Position numbers and translations under genes: made by a program. Positions 15,822 through 24,728 of a stretch of 64,000 nucleotides of DNA are shown here, one piece after another. Position 1 is the stretch's first letter. Each line of letters starts with the position of its first letter. The DNA lies in the NCBI RefSeq assembly GCF_947497285.1, contig NZ_CANMFT010000007.1:1-64000 (forward strand), read 5' to 3'. The DNA is from an uncultured Aliiroseovarius sp. (lineage in GTDB: Bacteria; Pseudomonadota; Alphaproteobacteria; Rhodobacterales; Rhodobacteraceae). The notes under the pieces were generated by a model. That model ran no database searches. It had not been told where the DNA came from and was given only the letters and a program-made list of their open reading frames with translations.

Positions 15822-17455
15822 GCGACGCGCTTTTGAAAGTCCGCGACCTGAAGATCGGTGCGCGCGTCTATCCGCCGGGCGAAAAGCCGCGTGATATCGA
15901 TATCGTGCATGGCGTGTCGTTCGATCTTGAAAAGGGTAAAGTTCTTGGCCTGATCGGAGAAAGCGGGGCCGGTAAGTCAACCATCGGGCTTGCGACAATG
16001 GCCTATGGGCGCGGTGGCGTCGAAATCACTGGCGGTGAGGTTTGGGTCAACGGGCGCGAGATCCTTGGCACCAGCCTTAAGGACCTGCGCCAACTGCGCG
16101 GGACCGAGGTCACCTATGTCTCGCAATCGGCGGCGGCCAGTTTTAACCCCGCCAAGAAGATCATGGAGCAAGTGATCGAGGCATCGATCCACGCTAGCAA
16201 GTTCTCGAAGAAAGATGCCGAGGCCCGCGCGATTGATCTGTTCACCAGGTTAGGCCTGCCCGACCCTGAAACCATTGGCGACCGCTATCCGCACCAAGTC
16301 TCTGGCGGGCAGTTGCAGCGCTGCATGACTGCATTGGCCCTGTGCCCGGAACCCGATCTGGTGGTCTTTGATGAACCCACCACGGCGCTGGATGTCACCA
16401 CGCAAATCGACGTGTTGATGGCGATCAAGAAAGCGATCCGCGACACGGGTGTTGCAGCGCTGTATATCACCCACGACCTTGCCGTTGTCGCCCAAGTCTC
16501 GGATGAGATCATGGTGCTGCGCATGGGCGATATGGTGGAACATGGCACCACTGACCAAATCATCAACGCGCCAAAAGAAGAGTATACCAGCGATCTGGTG
16601 TCGGTGCGGTCGCGTAAGCACGAAGGCAAGCCACCTTCAGACAATCCGGTTTTGACCATTGAGCACGTCACTGCGCGCTATAAAGGCACCAACTTTGACG
16701 TGCTGCATGACGTGTCGATGGAGCTGCACGCGGGCCAAACGCTGGCCGTTGTCGGCGAAAGCGGGTCAGGTAAGTCAACCACGGCCCGCGTGATGACAGG
16801 GCTGTTGCCCGCGCGCGAAGGGCAGATCGTTTTCGAAGACCGCACATTGTCCGCCGATTTGAAAGGCCGCGCACGCGACGATCTGCGCGAAATTCAAATG
16901 ATCTATCAAATGGCGGACGTGGCGATGAACCCGCGCCAGACGGTTGGCACGATCATTGGCCGACCACTCGAATTCTATTTCGGGATGCGCGGCGCTGAGA
17001 AGCACAAGCGCATCGACGAGCTTCTTGACGACATCGAGATGGGAGCCGAGTTCAAAGACCGCTATCCCGCCGAGCTTTCGGGCGGGCAAAAGCAGCGTGT
17101 CTGCATTGCGCGCGCCTTGGCTGCGAAGCCCAAGGTCATCATCTGCGACGAGGTGACATCGGCGCTGGACCCGCTCGTCGCCGAGGACATTCTGAAGCTT
17201 CTGCATAACCTTCAGAAGCGCGAACAGGTCGCCTATCTGTTCATCACCCACGATCTTGCCACGGTGCGCGCCATCGCGGACAGCATCGCGGTGATGTATC
17301 AGGGGCGCGTCGTGCGCTATGGCACAAAGGCCGAGGTGCTGTCGCCGCCGTTTGACGACTATACCGATCTTCTGCTCAGCTCGGTTCCGGAAATGCGGTT
17401 GGGGTGGCTTGAAGAAGTCGTCGAACATCGCAAGATGGAAAGCGCAGGGAACTGA
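15818..17455 (+). CDS. ABC transporter, two ATPase domains in one polypeptide (DppD-DppF type)
   Basis: A 545-residue fusion of the two nucleotide-binding domains that are separate in Dpp/Opp systems. Domain 1: Walker A GESGAGKST near residue 47, signature VSGGQLQRC, Walker B DLVVFDEPTTALD. Domain 2: Walker A GESGSGKST near residue 314, signature LSGGQKQRVCIARAL, Walker B KVIICDEVTSALD. All catalytic elements are present in both halves. It powers the two upstream permeases. The next gene starts 29 bases later. Confidence 0.93.
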   Translation: MSDALLKVRDLKIGARVYPPGEKPRDIDIVHGVSFDLEKGKVLGLIGESGAGKSTIGLATMAYGRGGVEITGGEVWVNGREILGTSLKDLRQLRGTEVTYVSQSAAASFNPAKKIMEQVIEASIHASKFSKKDAEARAIDLFTRLGLPDPETIGDRYPHQVSGGQLQRCMTALALCPEPDLVVFDEPTTALDVTTQIDVLMAIKKAIRDTGVAALYITHDLAVVAQVSDEIMVLRMGDMVEHGTTDQIINAPKEEYTSDLVSVRSRKHEGKPPSDNPVLTIEHVTARYKGTNFDVLHDVSMELHAGQTLAVVGESGSGKSTTARVMTGLLPAREGQIVFEDRTLSADLKGRARDDLREIQMIYQMADVAMNPRQTVGTIIGRPLEFYFGMRGAEKHKRIDELLDDIEMGAEFKDRYPAELSGGQKQRVCIARALAAKPKVIICDEVTSALDPLVAEDILKLLHNLQKREQVAYLFITHDLATVRAIADSIAVMYQGRVVRYGTKAEVLSPPFDDYTDLLLSSVPEMRLGWLEEVVEHRKMESAGN

Positions 17456-17484
17456 TAGTTGGCCATTGCTGAGATGTGGGCATC

Positions 17485-18321
17485 ATGGACCGAAAACTTC
17501 TTCTGATCATTCTCGATGGCGTGCCTTGGCGAAACTGGCGCAGGTTGTTTGGCAATCTGGAAGGCTGGGTGGACAGTGGCGATGCACAGCGCTGGAAAAT
17601 GCGCTCGGTGCTGCCGTCGACATCGGCCAGTTGCTATGCCTCGATCCACACGGGCGTTGCGCCGCAAGACCATGGCTGCACCGGCAACAACAACGTGTTC
17701 CGCCTGGCTCAGCCCGATATCTTCAGTCAGGTGCGCAAGGCCGGTGGTGTCACGGGCGCTGTCACCCACAGTTTCTGGTCCGAGTTCTTCAGCCGCGCGC
17801 CCTTTGATCTGGTGCGCGATATCGAATACGACGAGCCCGACAGCACCTCGATCAACCACGGTCGATTTCACACGATGACCGGATATGGGTTGATCAACCA
17901 GACAACTCCTGCTGACATCGACTTGTTCGCGACGCTGACCATGCTGTGTGAACGGTTCAACCTGAACTATGGCATCCTGCACACTTGCACGCTGGACAGC
18001 ATGGGCCATCGGTTCGGGCACGACTGTCAGGAAATGGACCACGCCTGCTTTCAAGCGGACGAACAGTTGGCGCTGTTCATCAACCGGTGGCGCGCAGATG
18101 GGTATGAGATCATCGTGACCGCCGATCACGGCCAAACCGACCGCGGCCACCATGGCGGGCGCGAAGATTTGCAGCAGGACGCGGCGCTTTACTATTTCGG
18201 ACCCGCCGCTGGCCCCGATTTCGATGACCGCCTGTGCCAGCTACAACTCGCCCCCACGATCCTGTCGCGACTGGGCGCACCGATCCCCGACACCATGAAA
18301 GCCGAGGTATTTTTGACATGA
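17485..18321 (+). CDS. alkaline-phosphatase superfamily protein (nucleotide pyrophosphatase/phosphodiesterase-like)
   Basis: A 278-residue enzyme of the alkaline phosphatase superfamily without a signal peptide, so probably cytoplasmic. Metal-binding elements are in the expected order: LIILDGVPW (Asp about residue 11), a Ser/Thr-rich nucleophile segment PSTSASCYASIHTG, TLDSMGHRFGHD and TADHGQTDRGHHGG. Such enzymes cleave phosphodiesters or phosphonate or phosphate monoesters. I use the ATG at 17485; a GTG nine bases upstream is possible. It is embedded in the ABC-transporter operon and overlaps the next gene by four bases, so it likely acts on the imported compound. The substrate is unknown. 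Confidence 0.82.
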   Translation: MDRKLLLIILDGVPWRNWRRLFGNLEGWVDSGDAQRWKMRSVLPSTSASCYASIHTGVAPQDHGCTGNNNVFRLAQPDIFSQVRKAGGVTGAVTHSFWSEFFSRAPFDLVRDIEYDEPDSTSINHGRFHTMTGYGLINQTTPADIDLFATLTMLCERFNLNYGILHTCTLDSMGHRFGHDCQEMDHACFQADEQLALFINRWRADGYEIIVTADHGQTDRGHHGGREDLQQDAALYYFGPAAGPDFDDRLCQLQLAPTILSRLGAPIPDTMKAEVFLT

Positions 18322-19016
18322 CTTGGGCCATTCCCTGCCCCCCGCAGCCGTCGCTGCCCATCGTTGGGTCGGACGACCGCTTTCCCGTGCGCCGCATCTA
18401 TTGTGTCGGCCAGAACTACGCGGCCCATGCGCGTGAAATGGGGTCGAACCCGGATCAGGACCCACCGTTCTTTTTCTCAAAACCCGCCGATGCGCTGGTC
18501 GCGGATGGGGCAACGGTGCCTTACCCGCCCGGCACGGACAACCTGCATCACGAGGCCGAGCTGGTCGTCGCCATCGGCATCGGTGGGGCGAACATTCCGG
18601 TTGAAACGGCGCTGGATCACGTCTGGGGTTACGCCATCGGCAATGATCTGACCCGCCGTGACCTTCAGGCCGCCGCCAAGAAAGTTGGGCGGCCATGGGA
18701 CATGGCAAAGGGATTTGATCACTCTGCCCCGTGCGGGCAGCTTCATCCGGTCTCAACTTCGGGCCACCTGACTGCTGGCGCGATCAGCTTGTCCGTGAAT
18801 GGTGATCTACGCCAGTCTTCGGACCTGTCAGACCTGATCTGGCCGGTCGCAGATGTGATCGCCTACCTATCATCTATGGTCGTGCTCGCGCCCGGTGACC
18901 TGATATTCACAGGCACGCCAGAAGGCGTCGGCCCCCTTGTGCAGGGCGATGTCTGCGTGGTCGTGATTGAAGGGTTGGGTCAACTAACAACCCATATTGG
19001 GTCGGCAACCGCCTAG
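18318..19016 (+). CDS. FAH-family hydrolase (fumarylacetoacetate hydrolase-like)
   Basis: A 232-residue single-domain FAH-fold protein of the size of fumarylpyruvate hydrolases and acylpyruvases. Motifs: IYCVGQNYAAHAREMG, FFFSKPADALV, the metal-binding HHEAELVVAIG, GYAIGNDLTRRDLQ, KGFDHSAPCG and LIFTGTPEGVGP. It hydrolyses a carbon-carbon bond in a 2,4-dioxo-type acid, or decarboxylates or tautomerises one. The ATG overlaps the stop of the phosphodiesterase gene (ATGA). It is the last gene of the ABC operon and meets the convergent GntR gene with a four-base overlap. Confidence 0.88.
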   Translation: MTWAIPCPPQPSLPIVGSDDRFPVRRIYCVGQNYAAHAREMGSNPDQDPPFFFSKPADALVADGATVPYPPGTDNLHHEAELVVAIGIGGANIPVETALDHVWGYAIGNDLTRRDLQAAAKKVGRPWDMAKGFDHSAPCGQLHPVSTSGHLTAGAISLSVNGDLRQSSDLSDLIWPVADVIAYLSSMVVLAPGDLIFTGTPEGVGPLVQGDVCVVVIEGLGQLTTHIGSATA

Positions 19017-19678
19017 CCCCCAATCGACGACAGATGCGTGAGTAAACTGTCGCGTGCGCCAAGAATATGGCGTTCTGTCAACTCGGCCGCTCGATCGGCA
19101 TCTCTGCGTTCGCACGCCGCCTGAATTTGCATGTGCTCGTCATTGGCGCGTGCCATGCCATCGCTCAGCACCAACTGGGCGCGTAGATAGCGGTCGATCC
19201 TGTTTAGCGCGCCGTCGATCGCCTCCAGATGATAGGCCAAGCCACTGGCGTTATAGAGCGTCGCGTGAAACTGCCGGTTCAGATCGCCCCATTTCATCGG
19301 GTCGGCCTCGGTGTAAAACGCCTCGCAATATGCGCGCGCTTTGGCCAGCGTCGCGGGCGTCATTTTTTGCACGGCTGCGCGAATGACATGTGGCTCTAAC
19401 ACGGCACGAAAGTCGAAAATCTCGGACGCCTCTTTAGACGACAACGTTGATACGACCGCGCCCTTATAGCGTTGCGATTTGACCAAGCCGTGCTCTTCCA
19501 GCCGCAGAATCGCTTCGCGAACCGGTATGCGTGATGTGTTGAACATTTTCGCAATCTCGTCTTGCCGAAGCGGCGCAGCTTCTTTGATCTCACCTTCGAT
19601 GATGGCTTTCTTAAGCGCTTCGAAAATGATCGACGCAGCCGAGGCCGTTTGGGAAATATCCACGGATTCTAATGGCAT
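19013..19678 (-). CDS. GntR-family regulator, FCD (FadR-type) subgroup
   Basis: A 221-residue regulator. The winged helix reads IIEGEIKEAAPLRQDEIAKMFNTSRIPVREAILRLEEHGLV, and the FCD ligand domain follows (IFDFRAVLEPHVIRAAV, NRQFHATLYNASG, the His residues of a metal-binding pocket, and ERHILGARDSLL). I choose the ATG at 19678, with AGGAG seven bases upstream; the open frame extends to 19819 but would cover the promoter. It is divergent from the hydroxyproline genes and probably represses them, with a pathway intermediate as inducer. An ATTG-N4-CAAT site lies at 19751. Confidence 0.88.
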   Translation of the reverse strand: MPLESVDISQTASAASIIFEALKKAIIEGEIKEAAPLRQDEIAKMFNTSRIPVREAILRLEEHGLVKSQRYKGAVVSTLSSKEASEIFDFRAVLEPHVIRAAVQKMTPATLAKARAYCEAFYTEADPMKWGDLNRQFHATLYNASGLAYHLEAIDGALNRIDRYLRAQLVLSDGMARANDEHMQIQAACERRDADRAAELTERHILGARDSLLTHLSSIGG

Positions 19679-19750
19679 AGGGCATTCTCCTTCCGGCAAG
19701 CTCACGACGCGCGCCGGTCGTGAAAAGGCCCGGATGAATAAAGATTGAAT

Positions 19751-19762
19751 ATTGGATACAAT
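19751..19762. promoter_or_regulatory. candidate GntR/FCD operator
   Basis: ATTGGATACAAT has ATTG/CAAT half-sites and resembles the ATTGTATACAAT form known for FCD regulators. It includes TACAAT, a plausible -10 for the plus-strand operon, and lies between the divergent regulator and the deaminase gene. Confidence 0.5.
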
Positions 19763-19841
19763 TTTGCTTAGCTCTGAGTCAAGCGATGCCGCAGCGGGTT
19801 TGACGACCAGCTGCAACACAGAACCCGTGCAGGAGACTTAA

Positions 19842-20801
19842 ATGAACGCCGATATCTTCAAAGGTTGCATTCCAGCCCTCATGACACCGTGCACCAAGGG
19901 TCGCACGCCAGATTACGACGCCCTCGTCGCCAAGGGGCTGGAGCTGATTGCCGCAGGCATGTCTGCGGTCGTCTATTGCGGCTCGATGGGCGATTGGCCG
20001 CTTCTGACAGATGGTGAACGAATGGAAGGGGTCGCCCGCCTCACCCAAGCTGGCATTCCCGTCATCGTCGGCACTGGGGCCGTGAACACAAAGATGGCTG
20101 TCGCGCATGCTGCCCACGCTGCCAAAGTTGGTGCGAAAGGCTTGATGGTTATTCCACGCGTGTTATCGCGCGGATCATCGCTGACCGCCCAACGTCACCA
20201 CTTTTCGGCAGTCCTGGCTGCTGCACCAGACCTACCTGCGGTGATCTATAACAGTCCCTATTATGGCTTCGCGACCCGCGCTGACCTATTCTTTGCTTTG
20301 CGTGCAGAACACCCGAACCTGATTGGCTTCAAGGAGTTTGGAGGCGCTGACGACATGCGCTATGCCGCCGAAAACATCACTTCACAGGACGATGATGTTA
20401 CGCTGATGATCGGGGTCGATACCACGGTGTTCCACGGTTATGTGAACTGCGGTGCAAAGGGTGCGATCACCGGGATTGGCAACGTGCTGCCGCGCGAGGT
20501 TTTGCACCTTGTGGCGTTGTGTGAACGTGCCGCAGCCGGTGATGGGGATGCCCGCTTGAAGGCGCGTGAACTGGAAGAAGCTCTTGGCGTCCTGTCGAGC
20601 TTCGATGAAGGCCCGGATCTGGTGCTTTATTACAAACACCTAATGGCGCTGTCAGGGGATGAAGCCTACCGAACGCATTTCAACGAAACCGACAGCCTGA
20701 CGGCGGCCCAACGAAACTATTGTGAAGCACAGTTTGGCCTGTTTAGAGACTGGTATGCCGTATGGGCACGACAAGGGGGTGTCGTAACCGAATGCGCGTA
20801 A
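19842..20801 (+). CDS. dihydrodipicolinate synthase family protein, probable pyrroline-4-hydroxy-2-carboxylate deaminase
   Basis: A 319-residue class I aldolase-fold protein. The Schiff-base Lys lies in LIGFKEFGG (about residue 164), and the catalytic Tyr in AVIYNSPYYG (about 136). The DapA family is broad; the assignment to deamination of 1-pyrroline-4-hydroxy-2-carboxylate (LhpC/HypD-like) to 2-oxoglutarate semialdehyde rests on its neighbours, a proline-racemase-family epimerase and an FAD-dependent D-amino acid dehydrogenase. AGGAGACTTAA precedes the ATG. It is first in the operon and overlaps the epimerase gene by ten bases. Confidence 0.85.
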   Translation: MNADIFKGCIPALMTPCTKGRTPDYDALVAKGLELIAAGMSAVVYCGSMGDWPLLTDGERMEGVARLTQAGIPVIVGTGAVNTKMAVAHAAHAAKVGAKGLMVIPRVLSRGSSLTAQRHHFSAVLAAAPDLPAVIYNSPYYGFATRADLFFALRAEHPNLIGFKEFGGADDMRYAAENITSQDDDVTLMIGVDTTVFHGYVNCGAKGAITGIGNVLPREVLHLVALCERAAAGDGDARLKARELEEALGVLSSFDEGPDLVLYYKHLMALSGDEAYRTHFNETDSLTAAQRNYCEAQFGLFRDWYAVWARQGGVVTECA

Positions 20802-21727
20802 TCGACAGTCACACCGAAGGAGAGCCGACGCGGGTTATCGTGGCGGGCGGGCCTGACCTTGGGTCGGGCAGCGTGACCGAGCGTGCAAAGCGGCTGGAAG
20901 CCGATCACAGCTGGATATATGCCGCCGCGCTTGCCGAACCACGCGGACACGACGCCATGGTCGGTGCGCTTTTGGTGCCTCCGGCTGACAAAACCTGTGC
21001 GGCTGGCGCAATATTTTTCAACACTGTCGGTAATCTTGGAATGTGTGGTCACGCTTCGATCGGGCTGGCTGTTACCTTGGCGCATCTAGGCGAGATTGGC
21101 GTGGGATCTCATCGGTTCGAGACGCCAGTCGGGGTCGTCACGGTCGATCTGCTCGATCCAAACACGGTGCGCATGACAAATGTCGAAAGCTATCGGTATC
21201 GGCAGAACGTTCAGATCGATGTTGAGGGAGTCGGACCCGTTGTTGGCGATGTGGCTTGGGGTGGGAACTGGTTTTTCCTGACGAATAGCGAGACCATCGC
21301 AGCTAACTTCGACAACATACCAGCGTTGACAAGCAGAGCGACAGCGATTCGCGAGGCGTTGGAGCGCGAAGGGATAGCTGGAGAAAATGGAGCGCAAATC
21401 GACCATATCGAATTGTTCGGTCCGCCACATCTGGCAGGTTCAGATAGCCGGAACTTTGTCCTCTGTCCCGGCGGCGCGTATGATCGGTCCCCCTGCGGAA
21501 CGGGCTGTTCAGCCGCGGTCGCTTGCAAGGCGGCTGATGCAAAGCTCCGCGCCGGAGAAGTATGGGTGCAGGAAAGCATCATCGGCAGCACCTATAAGGT
21601 CAGTTATGAACCCGGACCGACCGGCGGAGTCATCGCAACAATTGAAGGTCGCGCTTACGTCACCGCGCAAGCTGAATTGCTTTTTGCCGGTGGCGACCCT
21701 TTCCGGAATGGAATTCGACCAACGTGA
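20792..21727 (+). CDS. proline racemase family protein, 4-hydroxyproline 2-epimerase
   Basis: A 311-residue enzyme that interconverts trans-4-hydroxy-L-proline and cis-4-hydroxy-D-proline. Both catalytic cysteines are present: GMCGHASIG (Cys about 85) and SPCGTGCSA (Cys about 235). The paired Cys points to epimerase activity, since the trans-3-hydroxyproline dehydratases of this family carry Ser or Thr at the first site. The usual N-terminus is MRVIDSHTEGEPTRV, which fixes the ATG at 20792, inside the end of the upstream gene. The dehydrogenase gene follows after 45 bases. Confidence 0.88.
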   Translation: MRVIDSHTEGEPTRVIVAGGPDLGSGSVTERAKRLEADHSWIYAAALAEPRGHDAMVGALLVPPADKTCAAGAIFFNTVGNLGMCGHASIGLAVTLAHLGEIGVGSHRFETPVGVVTVDLLDPNTVRMTNVESYRYRQNVQIDVEGVGPVVGDVAWGGNWFFLTNSETIAANFDNIPALTSRATAIREALEREGIAGENGAQIDHIELFGPPHLAGSDSRNFVLCPGGAYDRSPCGTGCSAAVACKAADAKLRAGEVWVQESIIGSTYKVSYEPGPTGGVIATIEGRAYVTAQAELLFAGGDPFRNGIRPT

Positions 21728-21772
21728 TCAAGATAGTGATGGTGCAAAGGGCGCGTCTCGTTTGGAAAACCT

Positions 21773-23020
21773 ATGACACAGGACACACACGACATCATCG
21801 TGATCGGGGCGGGCATCATCGGTGTCAGCACGGCGCTCAGGCTTGCCTCTCAGGGCCGAAAGGTTCTGCTGGTTGACCGAAAAGGCGTTGCGCAAGAAAC
21901 TTCGCGTGGCAATGCCGGCGCGTTTGCCTTCAGCGAGGTCGAGCCTTTGGCCACGCCGGGCATCATGCGAAAAGCCCCGAAATGGCTGATTGACCCGCTT
22001 GGCCCACTATCAGTTCCGCCCTCTTACGCAATCAGGATTTTGCCGTGGATGCTCCGATTCTGGCGATCCAGCTGGAAAGACCGATATGAAAATGCGGTCG
22101 AAGCTCAGACCTCATTGATGCACCATTGCGCAGCAGCGTTTGAACGGCAGTTGGTCGCTTTCGGAGACCCAGCATTGATACGGCGCGAGGGTCAGCTTCA
22201 GCTTTACGAAGGCGCAGCCGCGTTCAAGGCGGCGCTCCCCCTTTGGAAACGGCGAGAAGAGCTTGGCATACCTTTCGATCTGCTGACGCGCGCCGAGGAA
22301 ATCAGGGAGATACAACCCGGCTTGAGCGATCGGTTTACCCATGCAGGGTTTACGCCGGGTTGGTTCAACACCACGGATCCGTTGAAGTGGACCGAGAAAC
22401 TGGCACAGGCGTTCTTTGAGCTTGGCGGTGCGCTTCGGATTTCTACGGTGAGCGATATCCAACTCAAGCCTTCCTGCATTCAGCTTGAAACGGAACAGGG
22501 GCTGGTTTCCGGGCAGCGTGTTGTCATTTGTGCTGGGGCGTGGTCGCACAGGCTGGCAAGAATGATTGGCGACAAATTCCCGCTGGAAACGGAGAGGGGC
22601 TACAACACGACATTCGAAACGTCATCTGTCGACCTGAAAACGCATGTTTCGTTCTCCGCGCATGGGTTCGTCATGTCAAAGATTGGCGAGGGCTTGCGCA
22701 TAGGAGGTGCCGTCGAACTTGGTGGATTGGAACTGCCGCCCAATTTTCGACGTGCAGAGGCGCTCGTTTCAAAAGCGAAGACGTTTTTCCCGACGCTTCA
22801 AGTGGCAAACGGAGAACACTGGATGGGGTATCGCCCATCTTTGCCCGACAGCCTTCCGGTGATCGGGGCCTCGCCAAGTGATGACCGCGTTCTTTATGCA
22901 TTCGGGCATGGGCATCTGGGGCTAACCCAATCGGCAGGAACGGCAGAGCTGGCGGCGGATCTGATTGCAGGCACAGAGCCAGATATCAACCTGTCGCCGT
23001 TTTCGGCCAAAAGGTTTTAG
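21773..23020 (+). CDS. FAD-dependent D-amino acid dehydrogenase (probable cis-4-hydroxy-D-proline dehydrogenase)
   Basis: A 415-residue DAO/DadA-family flavoprotein. The N-terminal dinucleotide fold IIVIGAGIIGVSTALRLASQG binds FAD, followed by the DadA-like RGNAGAFAFSEVEPLATPG. The C-terminal ERGYNTTF and GYRPSLPDSLPVIGASP with FGHGHLGLTQSAGTAELAAD close the flavin site. With its neighbours it completes the route from hydroxyproline to 2-oxoglutarate semialdehyde by oxidising the D-epimer to the pyrroline. A semialdehyde dehydrogenase would be the next step; the aldehyde dehydrogenase at 62496 is too far away to assign. It ends 20 bases before the convergent fliL. Confidence 0.85.
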   Translation: MTQDTHDIIVIGAGIIGVSTALRLASQGRKVLLVDRKGVAQETSRGNAGAFAFSEVEPLATPGIMRKAPKWLIDPLGPLSVPPSYAIRILPWMLRFWRSSWKDRYENAVEAQTSLMHHCAAAFERQLVAFGDPALIRREGQLQLYEGAAAFKAALPLWKRREELGIPFDLLTRAEEIREIQPGLSDRFTHAGFTPGWFNTTDPLKWTEKLAQAFFELGGALRISTVSDIQLKPSCIQLETEQGLVSGQRVVICAGAWSHRLARMIGDKFPLETERGYNTTFETSSVDLKTHVSFSAHGFVMSKIGEGLRIGGAVELGGLELPPNFRRAEALVSKAKTFFPTLQVANGEHWMGYRPSLPDSLPVIGASPSDDRVLYAFGHGHLGLTQSAGTAELAADLIAGTEPDINLSPFSAKRF

Positions 23021-23040
23021 CCGCCGGTCGTCGGGTCGCT

Positions 23041-23538
23041 TCAGATGTCTTGTCGCACGATGTTGGTTACCAACACATCCCTAACCGTGTCGCCAATAAT
23101 GCTTACGGCCACTTCTTTCAACGCCATGCGCAAACTGGCGAGGCGACCCGATTGAGTGAACATTCCGTCAAAACCTCCATTGTTGGCGTGGTTGAACATC
23201 ACCTGTAGGAACTCGTCGCGCAGTTTCGGTTCGCGTTGATAGACAATTTCACGACCACCCGTTTTCACCTCTACATTCAGAGACATAACGACAAGCGAGG
23301 CTATTTTTGTGCCTTGGACGACAGGGATCACAAACTGGTTGTTGATCTTCACGAACTCGGTCGTTCCGTTTGCGGCATCCCCACTTTCAGAAGGTTCAGT
23401 GTGCTCTTTCGCAGGATCAGCGGCCTCGCCGCACGGATTGACTTCGACCACCTCAGAAGGCGGTTTCAACATCATCCCCACGCCGACGCCACCGCCAAGA
23501 CCGATGATCGCCAAAAGGATAGGAAGGATTTTACCCAT
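23041..23538 (-). CDS. fliL: flagellar basal body-associated protein FliL
   Basis: A 165-residue inner-membrane protein with one N-terminal helix (ILPILLAIIGLGGGVGVGM) and a periplasmic domain. It has the FliL features YVKINNQFVIPVV-like (EFVKINNQFVIPVV), SLVVMSLNVEV and the C-terminal VRDVLVTNIVRQDI. FliL surrounds the stator and supports torque. It is the last gene of the nine-gene flgB operon, 11 bases after flgH. Confidence 0.85.
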   Translation of the reverse strand: MGKILPILLAIIGLGGGVGVGMMLKPPSEVVEVNPCGEAADPAKEHTEPSESGDAANGTTEFVKINNQFVIPVVQGTKIASLVVMSLNVEVKTGGREIVYQREPKLRDEFLQVMFNHANNGGFDGMFTQSGRLASLRMALKEVAVSIIGDTVRDVLVTNIVRQDI

Positions 23539-23549
23539 GTTCTTGGTCC

Positions 23550-24278
23550 TCAGAAGGGCAGAATGATATCTGCGACTTGTTGTCCGTATCGCGGTTGCTG
23601 AACGTCGGTAATCTGTCCGCGGCCACCATAGGAAATCCGCGCTGACGCGATCTTGTCGTAAGATATTTCGTTCTGACGCGAGATATCCTCCGGGCGCACA
23701 AACCCGGTCACCAGCAGCTCGCGAAGTTCGAAGTTAACCCGGACTTCCTGAGTGCCCTGTATCTGCAAGACCCCGTTGGGCAGCGTTCCGATGACAGTTG
23801 CAGCTACGCGAAGTTCCAGCTTTTCGTTTCGCTTGACCGAACCGTTGCCCTTTGATGAGCTGTTTGAAGAAAGCGCCACAGCATTTCCCATTGATGCGCC
23901 ATCAGGCAAGCCTTCGTTAATCGACTGCGGTAGCCCAAAGAAATCAGGAACGCCCATATCCTCGGACGCGCCGCGCGATCTGGCGGAACTGTTGGAAAAC
24001 TCAGCTCGGTCATTGATCTCGATGACTACGGTCAGAATGTCTCCGGCAGCTTGCGCGCGACGATCCCCCAGAAGCGATTGCCTGCCACCACTCCAAAGCG
24101 AAGCGCGCACAGGCGAGCTTTTTGGTGGCGCGGTGCGCGGCAAGGCTGAAGCATTCATCGCAGTGTGTTCGGCGCTCATTTCTATTGGATTGAGCGACGG
24201 CGCTTTGCCGACGTTCTCCATGCGAGCACAAGATGCTGCGAAGGCGAAAAAGATAAGAACAAAAGTGACCGGGCGCAT
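23550..24278 (-). CDS. flgH: flagellar L-ring protein FlgH
   Basis: A 242-residue outer-membrane ring lipoprotein. The leader MRPVTFVLIFFAFAASCARM contains a lipobox-like AASC, so Cys17 is probably lipidated. FlgH motifs follow: SLWSGGRQSLLGDRRAQAAGDILTVVIEINDRAEFSN, LPNGVLQIQGTQEVRVNFE and VTGFVRPEDISRQNEI, with the end YGQQVADIILPF. It lies ten bases after flgA. Confidence 0.92.
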   Translation of the reverse strand: MRPVTFVLIFFAFAASCARMENVGKAPSLNPIEMSAEHTAMNASALPRTAPPKSSPVRASLWSGGRQSLLGDRRAQAAGDILTVVIEINDRAEFSNSSARSRGASEDMGVPDFFGLPQSINEGLPDGASMGNAVALSSNSSSKGNGSVKRNEKLELRVAATVIGTLPNGVLQIQGTQEVRVNFELRELLVTGFVRPEDISRQNEISYDKIASARISYGGRGQITDVQQPRYGQQVADIILPF

Positions 24279-24287
24279 GTGAACTCC

Positions 24288-24728
24288 CTAACGGTTCTGA
24301 AAGTGAGGTTGAGAAACAAGAACTGATCCATCGGCTGCGACGGAACCAGTGACGGTCGTGCGGGACATCAGGTTCATGACACGTATGCGATCCCCGACTC
24401 CGGCACGGGCCAGACTTCGGCCTTCCGCCAAGATCATCAGCGGACCTGTGGCATAGATCAGCGACACGATCTGATTGCGTTCGACCAGCGCAGGGGGGCC
24501 AATGTCATTTGCAAGAACGGGTCGACCTGCATACAAAACGACCCGCGCTTCCTGTCCGACCACGTCTTCGATGGATGTGAACCCACCCGCCATATCGGTG
24601 GCAACCAGCTTGAGGTCTGACGGTGCGATAACGGTATTGTGGCGTATATTTCGAGCTGCAACGACCGTGTCCGCCACCGCAAAACTGGAGCCAAACGCCA
24701 GCAGGAAAATGGACAATAAGACCCTCAT
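24288..24728 (-). CDS. flgA: flagellar P-ring assembly chaperone FlgA
   Basis: A 146-residue secreted chaperone for FlgI, with a signal peptide MRVLLSIFLLAFGSSFAVA. The SAF-like domain shows ARNIRHNTVIAPSDLKLV, GQEARVVLYAGRPVLANDIG, and the end VGDRIRVMNLMSRTTVTGSVAADGSVLV. It is the short form of FlgA. Start and flgG stop overlap by one base. Its client FlgI is encoded 25 kb away at 48774. Confidence 0.88.
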   Translation of the reverse strand: MRVLLSIFLLAFGSSFAVADTVVAARNIRHNTVIAPSDLKLVATDMAGGFTSIEDVVGQEARVVLYAGRPVLANDIGPPALVERNQIVSLIYATGPLMILAEGRSLARAGVGDRIRVMNLMSRTTVTGSVAADGSVLVSQPHFQNR

